A program made the position numbers and the translations under genes. A stretch of DNA of 64,000 nt from Hofstenia miamia (taxonomy: Eukaryota > Xenacoelomorpha > Acoela), in contig SCFE01000005.1 in assembly GCA_004352715.1 (NCBI GenBank), positions 1,201,601-1,265,600 on the forward strand. The letters are read 5' to 3'. Below, piece by piece: positions 56,701-64,000 of this stretch (position 1 is the stretch's first letter; every line of letters begins with the position of its first letter). The notes beneath the pieces are model-generated. The model did no database searches, had not been told where the DNA came from, and saw only the letters and a list, made by a program, of their open reading frames with translations.

Positions 56701-57348
56701 GAGAACTTTCTGGGATGGTTTAGAAATACTGCACTCAATTTTCTTGCACCTCTTCCCATTAGGTTTAGGTCGATTATATGAATGGATTTTATACTTTGGT
56801 GTCCTTAAAGCAAATCATTCAATGTCTTTGAAATATTTTGCAAATTTCTGCTAAAACCTTGCATAGCTTATGAAATCAACGTAAACCCTGTACAGGCTTT
56901 TGGTAGAAAATCTTATTAAATATCAATTATAATATAGTTAACTAGCAGTTTGACCCGTGCTCTACTCGGGAAATGCATTCAATAACCTGTAAGTTGATAC
57001 AAAAGCAATATCTAGATTAATAATCTTGGAAATTCTCCATAGTACAGCTGTAACCTGAGAAAGCTGTTAAACAATAAGAGAAACTATGAAATGCCACGTA
57101 TATTCAAGAAATCAAGTGGGAATATTTTAGTCAATAATTACTTCATTAATTAAGTCATTGATTAAATGTGCCTAAAGCCTTCAGGAGGTCATGGGGGTTA
57201 CACAAATATATGATGTTGTACCTACGTTTAAAACTTTCTCAGATATAAGTGGATAAAATTTTGCCCTTTACATAATAGATTATACTACGGACTATTTTTT
57301 TCAACTAGGCTACTAAAATATATAAGAAAAGTTGGTTTTCTATAAATT

Positions 57349-57486
57349 TCTATATTTTACTAATGTCAACGCAAGTTTCAATCAGCAAATGTGTTTTGTC
57401 ATTGAAGTTATAAATGCATAAATTTCCGTTTATATTCAACTAAGTCAAAGAACCCTTTTTAAAATTATATTTTTGATGTATATACA

Positions 57487-57518
<32 letters not shown>

Positions 57519-57656
57519 TGTATATACATCAAAAATATAATTTTAAAAAGGGTTCTTTGACTTAGTTGAATATAAACGGAAATTTATGCATTTATAACTT
57601 CAATGACAAAACACATTTGCTGATTGAAACTTGCGTTGACATTAGTAAAATATAGA
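57349..57656. repeat. 308-bp perfect palindrome centred on (TA)n
   Basis: 57349-57488 is repeated exactly in reverse complement at 57518-57656, pivoting on a (TA)n run at about 57489-57517. The right arm stops at a lone N (57657). Perfect arms pivoting on a self-complementary microsatellite at a contig end indicate an assembly foldback. Confidence 0.85.
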
Positions 57657-57679
57657 NTATATATATATATATATATATT

Positions 57680-58600
57680 AGTGTTTTGCTGATGAGGTAC
57701 GAGTGGGTCTGATAAATTTATCATAATTCAACTACATTTTTGTTTTTCTTTGACTTTGACTAAGCTCTTGTACGAACGGTATGATTTTTTTGCAGAAGTA
57801 ATTATAACGAGAAATGTGCTAGGATAAATTTGAAACATTGATTTCAAATTTTATTTGGTTCAACACCTATATTTTTTAATAATATGGCTAAGCTTAATGC
57901 AAACTTTGCGAGTGGACATAGATTTATGAGGGCGGGTTAAGGTCCAGGTGTACATAATTTTATGTACACATTGGTTGCGGGTTATAAAAAATTGCTGCGG
58001 GTGGGCCAAATGTTTTACGGGCGGGCGTGTGGGCTATTGATTATTTTACGGAGTATGGGCGAGCTCGGGCGCTAAAAACTAACATTCGCAAACACAAGTC
58101 CCTGACATACACTTTAGCAACTTCGATTTCGAAGGAAAAGATTAACGCTGTGATAAAACAATTTTTATAAGCCTCAATAGCTTACACATGTATTAACTAC
58201 GTATATATAAGTTACGATATTATAACATCTAATCACCAGAAGTATTCCAAGTCCCATATATTGCAAAATGAATTGAATTTTTCTACCTCATTATTTGAAA
58301 CAAAACTAATATCTACTTTCGCTAAGGTTAATCATTCGCCTAAAAGTACTTGAAATATTCTCACAGGAACTACATATATTTTCACGAAATAAAAGGGGAT
58401 TAAACATTTAGAATTTACTTCATCGTTGATGTAAGTCCACTGTAAAGTGCAAACTAACGTGGCCCTACATTTATTTCACTTAATACATATTCAGTGGCTA
58501 ATATCGTTCACAAGATACCCATAAGCGATAAATGTAACACTGACACTGAAATTGGAAAAAGAATGCATAGCAGTAAACTGTTAAGTGTTACATCTTAGCA
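57680..58600. other. AT-rich stretch with a G-rich patch at 57930-58080
   Basis: GGGCGGG-like words recur at 57930-58080 (GGGCGGGTTAAGG, GCGGGTGGGCC, GGGCGGGCGTGTGGGC). The patch ends near CAAGTCCCTG at 58098-58107, which reversed reads CAGGGACTTG, a hAT-like terminus. No second end was found. Confidence 0.3.
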
Positions 58601-58605
58601 TGTGT

Positions 58606-58808
58606 CCACTTGGTGATTTCAATTACACAATTTGTCATCAAATCTATTCGCACTCCTAATGTTGATTTCGTAACAATGTGCAATGTTTTTTCAACGTTTG
58701 AAGTTCTTGAATTATTCCAGTAAAATTCTTGTTTGAATACTTGTGATCCATTGTACGAAACAGAGTAGAAACTTGCACGTGACGAACTTGCAAATCTTTC
58801 GTGAGTAT
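58606..58808 (-). CDS. Possible terminal exon, unidentified
   Basis: The - strand reads DCDTHERFASSSRASFYSVS, YNGSQVFKQEFYWNNSRTSN and VEKTLHIVTKSTLGVRIDLM, then a short Thr/Lys-rich end and TAA. Coding character is strong (balanced residues, few Lys/Asn runs). A possible acceptor is TATTACGAG; an in-frame stop lies just before it, so the exon must start there or later. The family was not recognised. Confidence 0.35.
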
Positions 58809-59689
58809 CGCAATCTCGTAATACCAAATCCAAGGATTTTCAAAATTTATTCGGGAAAAATTAGTTACGAAAATTTAAAATTTTAGTAAATATTGAAAAT
58901 CTTTTAACCTTATTTCTACTAACATTACCTTAAAGCATATAGGGGCAACCTTCTCGGCTCGAGGGCAAGATCGCCAATTTCAATACCTCGTCTGGGCAAC
59001 TAAATTGTAACTTTGTAATAACCATGGTTAGCAAGAATTTCAAGCAAACTCACAAGTATTTTCTTTTTTCCTTCGATTATTTGATGCCCATTCACATGCG
59101 AACAGAAAATATTTTGAACTTTAGAATGCATTTGCAACAATCACAATACAATAAACAAGTTAATAAGAGATTAGTGTTGGTTTTGCTTAAAGTATGGGTA
59201 TCAATACCCGGAGCAATGTTTGATGAAGCTACTCTTAGGTTGTTTTCGAGGTGAAAATCGGTCAACCTCGACCTCGATTTGGATTTGATGAACTTCATAT
59301 ACGTACTTTCAAACAGCACCATCATTTTTGTTCGCGAATTCCTTTATAATCGAAAATGAATTGTTAGGTATAGTTTTGTAGAAATTGAGAATGGTAAATT
59401 TCCAAATATTGTTTTTAAATTCTGGCGCCTTGTAACTTTAATAATTCAATTTGCAATGCCTCAGGAGCTTTCTCGATATCAACTTGAAACATTGAGGAGA
59501 ATATATTCAAACTGTTGTCATGAGACTTGAAGTCTTAAAACCTTTTCTTAAGCTCATCATCGAATGCTTCTATCTCATTGACAAACGAAAAGGAATCTCT
59601 ACAATTGTTGAACAGAGTTTTGGAATGAAATAAGTTGCATTTTCTTAGCTTGTTGGTTTGGAACCTCAATCAATACGGCCGTCGTTTAA

Positions 59690-60480
59690 TCTTCGATGAG
59701 CTGGAGTAGAAGTCTGGTCTGTCTCGTGGAGCGCTTCAGTGGATCATTCATGATCGTCTTGTGCGTCTTGAGTTGTCCAAGGTTTCTACTTGTTGGGCTC
59801 AACGAGTCATCAATTCTGTCTTGGTCTTCTGGAAGAATACGGCAGTGTCTTTTGGAAGAGAATCATCATGGCGAATGAAACTCCCACCCCCACTTCCTGC
59901 CAGCAAACAAGAGGTAGACCATATAGTGGATAGGGCGGAGTGAGCAGCCACCTGTTTCCTCCAAGTCAGCCCCATCTGCGGGAAGTTCGAAGTGACCGTC
60001 TTCTGGAATTGCGAGAGTGTGATTCACATCGATTATTGCCCTCCTGGAAGAGCGACCAACGTTGAGTATTACACCAGTTTCCTCAAGATTTTTCACGACA
60101 AGCTGCCAGAGGAAAAATCTGGTAACGACGTTCTCTTTTCCTGCATGACAACGCAAGAGTCCATACTGCCAGGATCACCATGGGCAGTTTCAACCAGCTG
60201 AATTGGCAACTTTTTCCCTTTTCGTCATGCTCACCTGACTTGGCTCCCAGTGACTTCCACCTCCTTATTCCACTGAGGAATACGGTTCAAAATTAAAGGA
60301 AAATCAAGAAGGCTGTGAAGGGCTCACTCGCAAGGTTTCCACAGGTGTGATTGGAGGAGGGGCTCAAATAACTCGAAAAAAGATTAAGGAATTGTGTTGA
60401 CGTGGAGGCCGACTATATTGAAAAGTGAATGTTTTGCTAATCCGTATTTTTGTAAATAAATCATTACAATATGGAATTCA
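59690..60480 (+). pseudogene. Mariner (DD34D-type) transposase relic
   Basis: In broken + strand frames, LFLHDNARVHTA at about 60132-60167 is the mariner second-Asp block. It is followed by a decayed SPDLAPSDYHLF-like region (HLTWLPVTSTSLF in the current frame) and a C-terminal tail. The upstream part (59700-60130) is less clear but colinear, with FWNCESVIHIDYCPPG near 60002, which matches the mariner GVIHxDFLPPG strand. Many stops. The relic is noticeably GC-richer than the surroundings, as expected for an element acquired from another background. TIRs were not found. Confidence 0.65.
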
Positions 60481-60840
60481 GACTTTTTTTAAAAACAAGC
60501 GCCTCGAGCTTTTGGTAAGTCCCTCGAACACTAAAATTTTTCAAAGTAATATGTACAAATACAATTAAACTAACTACCAAACGATTCGTACAACTATTTT
60601 CAAGTTGGAAGAAATCTACAAAATTGTTCCAGCAAAATTCTTTTTTCGAGTTTTTAAGAAGATATGTCTTATCAAATAAACATAGTTCTGATAAATAATT
60701 GACAGAAATACAAGTGTTCTAAAGGTAAAAATTAGGAAGAATATTTTAAAAAGCTGTTCCATAGTTTTCATTAGATTAATTAATTTTTTGAAAGTTTATG
60801 AAAATCTTGTTTACTTGGTTATTAGGGCATATGTTTCATT

Positions 60841-60960
60841 TGCACAGGAATTGAATCCAATAGTTTTTAAGTGTTACGCTATAAATTTCATAGTTCCTAG
60901 TTACAACTGGTCCAAGCAGATTCGTAATCAGGGGGACATGGTGAAATGTACCAATCAGGT
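60841..60960 (+). CDS. Possible exon, weak
   Basis: A good acceptor TTTCATTTGCACAG is followed by an open stretch ELNPIVFKCYAINFIVPSYN, WSKQIRNQGDMVKCTNQ to CAG|GTTTTAAAG or a stop at 60972. No family recognised; included only because of the splice context. Confidence 0.2.
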
Positions 60961-61938
60961 TTTAAAGATTTGAATCAGCAAAAGAAAAAAACTATTCGAT
61001 GTATCTCTATGGTGTCTATTTATGTATTTGTTTTCAATAAGTTTAAATAAACAGTAAACAGTACTTTTTCCACTTCAAAATGTCTAACATCAGTTTTACC
61101 AAAGTTTAATGTTTTGGGACAAATGATATATTTCACAAAATATCAAAATATTCTTGTCACCTTTTCACCATAGCGGATGAATAAGAATTCAATTGATTTT
61201 AAATTATGACACCTTGATAAAAACTCTTTACATGTTTGGTCTCTAAGGTACTCCATTAAAGATTGAACTGCTAATTAAAAAACAGGCATTTTCTTTAAAT
61301 GCAATTGTTTGAATTATACTAAACATGATTGGTTTTTTACCTTAACATTCCAAACGAGTCAGGATGCAATCCTAATATAGACCTAAAATTTTGCAAGTCT
61401 TACAAACTTCTCCACTATTTCCATTTAATGCTCCGGAACTATGTAAAATTGATCTCTATAAGATTTGCATTTTTCAGTTTTAACATACTGCTTTCTTATT
61501 GCGAATTGCAGGATTCATAAATCACAATTAATTTCTATTAATTAAAGTCGGGAATCTTATCAATTTGCTATCAAATTATTTACATGAATTTTTGATTTTA
61601 TAAGAAAATGTAAAAAAATAAACAAAAACTTTCAAATTATAGAAACTTGTTTATGTACTTTCTAATATATTAATAGAAAATAATATTCTAAATATTTCTG
61701 ATGATTTTAAAACATTTAAGGGTACGATATCCCAATTTCTTAATAATTCAGCTAATGTTGATAATATTTTTCTTATTAAATAAAATCGTTCTAAACAGCA
61801 TGTGAATGATATTATTTAAGGCTATTCTTGTATAGTTCTTTCTATCCTTTTATCGAGGCTAAGTCGGTGATAATATTTATGGCCTATCGTATTGAATTGG
61901 TGTCTAAATTTATAGAATTTATTTTTTTCATATTTTTA

Positions 61939-61941
61939 TCA

Positions 61942-61990
<49 letters not shown>
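61939..61990 (-). repeat. (AAT)n tail at the 3' end of the LINE
   Basis: About 16 ATT units on the + strand, read as AAT on the LINE's strand, follow directly after the LINE's 3' end. Microsatellite tails are common for non-LTR elements; the Dong element is known to insert into TAA repeats. Confidence 0.75.
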
Positions 61991-63866
61991 TTCTCACAGC
62001 TTCATGCTGGTATCCCTCTCAGCTCGGGAAACTCACCCAGTTCCCAGTGAGTTTGAGAACTTTCCTCAGGACTCTAGCTGTTCCTAACAATGCTGCCTTC
62101 TGTGCTACTGCTCCTCCCCACTTTGGTACTCCCAACTCCTCCAAGTATCTCTTATGCTTCTTACTCACTGCTCCTAGTGCTCCTACAACTACCGGGACTA
62201 CTTCAACTTTCTTTAACTTCCACAGCCTTTCTATTTCCTCTGCTAACTCTCTGTACTTGTCTATCTTCTCTTTCTCCTTGCTTTCTACATTTTTGTCTTT
62301 TGGTATTGCTATGTCTATCACTGTTCCTAATCTTTTCTCTTTGTCTACTACTATGGCCTCCTTGCTTCTATTACTTTGTTCGTCTGTATGTTGAAGTCCC
62401 ACAGTATCTTAACCTTCTCATTTTCTATGACGCCCTGTGGCTTGTGCTCATACCACTTGTCTCCTGCTTCTAACCCATGCTGCCTGCTCAAACTCCAGTG
62501 TACCATTCTTCCCACCTTGTCATGCCTGAACTTATACTCATTTTGTGCCAACTTCTCACACGCTGCTATCAGATGATCTACTGTCTCCACCTCTTTCTTA
62601 CATAGCCTACACTTATCACTTACTTCTACTCTTCTGTCTATATGCTTCTTCACCCAGTTTGTTCTTATTGCTTGCTCCTGTGCTGCCATTATTAGTGCTT
62701 CTGTTTCTCTCTTCAGTCCTGCCTTCTTTAACCACTTGTTGCTCTCTTCTCTNTGCCTGAACTTATACTCATTCTGTGCCAACTTCTCACACCCTGCTAT
62801 CAGATGATCTACTGTCTCCGCCTCTTTCTTACATAGCCTACACTTATCACTTACTTCTACTCTTCTGTCTATATGCTTCTTCACCCAGTTTGTTCTTATT
62901 GCTTGCTCCTGTGCTGCCATTATTAGTGCTTCTGTTTCTCTCTTCAGTCCTGCCTTCTTTAACCCCTTGTTGCTCTCTTCTCTATCACACTTTTCAGTGT
63001 TCCTCCAGTATTCTCCATGCATTGCCTTCTACATATACCTTGTTTGTCTCTCTGATTCCATCGTACTCTGGTATATCTTCTTTCCTTCACTCTCATTTCA
63101 TATCTTCTTTAACTCCTTAGTGACCTCTAGTAGGGACACCTTAGGTTGCTCTTCTACATATTCCTTTAGCCCTAGTGCTTCAGCTTCTACAGTCTCCTCC
63201 ACACTTAGCAGCCTTTTCCCCACCCTTATGCCTTGCCATGTACAGCCTATCTACATCTCCATTGAGGTTGAATGCTCTCTCTGCTGCTAGTATCTTCCTT
63301 GTATCCCTGTCTAATTCCCTCAGTTCATTCTTGTTCCACCTAAATATTCCTGCCGAATATCTCAACACTGGTATTGCCCATGTATTAATTGCTTTTAACC
63401 TCTTCTGTCCATTCAATGCCGACTTCTGTAGTACTTTCCTTACTCTCCTTTTGTATTCTTCTCTAAACCTCGTCTTCATTTCCTCATGATCTGTTCTATC
63501 TTTCTCTATCACATCTAAGTACTTGTACCCTTCTTTGACTTCCTCAATCTTATCCCCGCTGCTCGTCCTCATACCATCTCCATCTGAGCACTTGCCTCTG
63601 GTCATTGTCACTGTCACACACTTTCCTAATCCAAATTCCAACCCACAATCTCTGCTTGCTTTCTCCAATGTCTCCACTTGCTTCTGCAACATCTTCCTTG
63701 AACTAGCATACATCTTCAGGTCATCCATGTACCATTCTTCTCCAACTTATACCCTATACCTGTCTCCTTATCTTTTCTGTGTTGGGGATTAAGCTAACTA
63801 CAAACAGTAGTGGTGCTAAGCTGTCTCTCTGGAATATACCCCTTCTAAACCTCAACCTATGCTCGC
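61991..63866 (-). mobile_element. LINE with RT and C-terminal restriction-like endonuclease (R2/R4/NeSL-type), 5'-incomplete
   Basis: Read on the - strand: the RT block RLRFRRGIFQRDSLAPLLF (near 63800-63860), then the catalytic YMDDLKMYASS (about 63700-63730) and the thumb region (YKYLDVIEKDRTDHEEMKTR; INTWAIPVLRYSAGIFRWNK) to about 63180. A zinc knuckle CRLCKKEAETVDHLIAGC follows (C-x2-C-x8-H-x4-C). The endonuclease core is ILWDFNIQTNKVIEARRPDI then VDKEKRLGTVIDIAIPKDKN, the RPD...E/D signature of the R2-type REL-endonuclease. A C-terminal VVPVVVGALGAVSKKHKRYL block leads to the stop at about 62019. The 5' part ends at the lone N at 63867. Frameshifts and a contig duplication (62523-62752 against 62754-62983) interrupt it. 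It retrotransposes by nicking a target and priming reverse transcription there. Confidence 0.85.
62523..62983. repeat. 230-bp near-exact duplication around a single N in the LINE
   Basis: 62523-62752 and 62754-62983 match with only a few substitutions (for example CACGCTGC/CACCCTGC, TCCACC/TCCGCC). Together they would give the LINE two zinc knuckles. The lone N at 62753 shows this is an unmerged overlap of two alleles or two LINE copies. Confidence 0.85.
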
Positions 63867-63888
63867 NAGTAACTTAAAACTCAAAATA

Positions 63889-63890
<2 letters not shown>

Positions 63891-63922
<32 letters not shown>
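63891..63922. repeat. (TA)n microsatellite
   Basis: A TA run just beyond the LINE's truncated 5' side, in the contig that starts after the lone N at 63867. Confidence 0.9.
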
Positions 63923-63925
<3 letters not shown>

Positions 63926-64000
63926 TATATTAGGATTTTGAAAATTGCATAATTAATATATTGGTGGTTGGTATATTTTCACTATACATTTGGCACATTA

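Noticed and set aside
62351-63022. A LINE protein with two zinc knuckles (duplicated domain)
   Set aside because: The duplication is centred on a lone N and repeats 230 bp nearly exactly, so it is an assembly overlap.
61828-63792. Long + strand open frames at 61828-62394, 62090-62473, 62776-63120, 63175-63489 and 63523-63792
   Set aside because: They are antisense shadows of the LINE, rich in Ser/Leu/Pro, with the real motifs on the - strand.

Overview
This window is AT-rich, intron-containing DNA from an invertebrate animal. The evidence is spliced genes of animal type (a DEG/ENaC channel and a ciliary/sperm-tail coiled-coil protein), long AT-rich introns, very many (TA)n microsatellites, and a dense, mostly decayed set of Tc1/mariner, hAT-like, CACTA-like and non-LTR elements. 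I cannot name the phylum from the sequence. It is a draft assembly: four long N runs (14362-14593, 21410-21875, 23025-23235, 29247-29901) and eleven single N characters, most of them beside duplicated or palindromic sequence.

Layout. 0-12 kb is repeat territory: the right end of a TIR element with 11-bp subterminal repeats, a Tc1/mariner relic, a small TIR MITE, a LINE reverse-transcriptase relic, a 2.5-kb CACTA-like transposon carrying a decayed cysteine-rich gene, and a short mariner that keeps only its DNA-binding domain. 12.1-20 kb holds the best gene: an apparently intact three-exon DEG/ENaC channel on the + strand (about 605 aa) with an LDL-receptor class A module inserted early in the extracellular region. 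Its introns hold a hAT MITE and an inverted-repeat element with telomere-like motifs. From 22 to 36 kb on the - strand, converging on the channel gene, lie four phase-compatible exons of a CCDC42/CFAP73-like (DUF4200) axonemal coiled-coil gene. A CR1/jockey-like LINE, a 1.4-kb foldback element and two Tc1 elements sit inside its introns.

36.5-40 kb is a tangle of overlapping, unmerged contig ends within the 11-bp-repeat TIR element. 40-51 kb is mostly featureless AT-rich DNA with a few candidate - strand exons, two of which look like degenerate EF-hands. 51-52.7 kb is a Tc1 element with both TIRs. 53-59 kb has more weak - strand exon candidates, a GC-richer island and a perfect palindrome that is probably an assembly artefact. 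59.7-60.5 kb is a GC-richer mariner relic. 62-63.9 kb is a 5'-incomplete LINE with a C-terminal restriction-like endonuclease, ending in an (AAT)n tail.

Only the channel gene and the CCDC42-like exons are confident host genes; they are tail to tail and show no sign of functional linkage. I found no CRISPR array, operon, convincing tRNA or rRNA. Nothing here proves a new biological system. The items most worth following are the LDLa-bearing channel, the CACTA-like element with its gene family, and the TIR element with 11-bp subterminal repeats.
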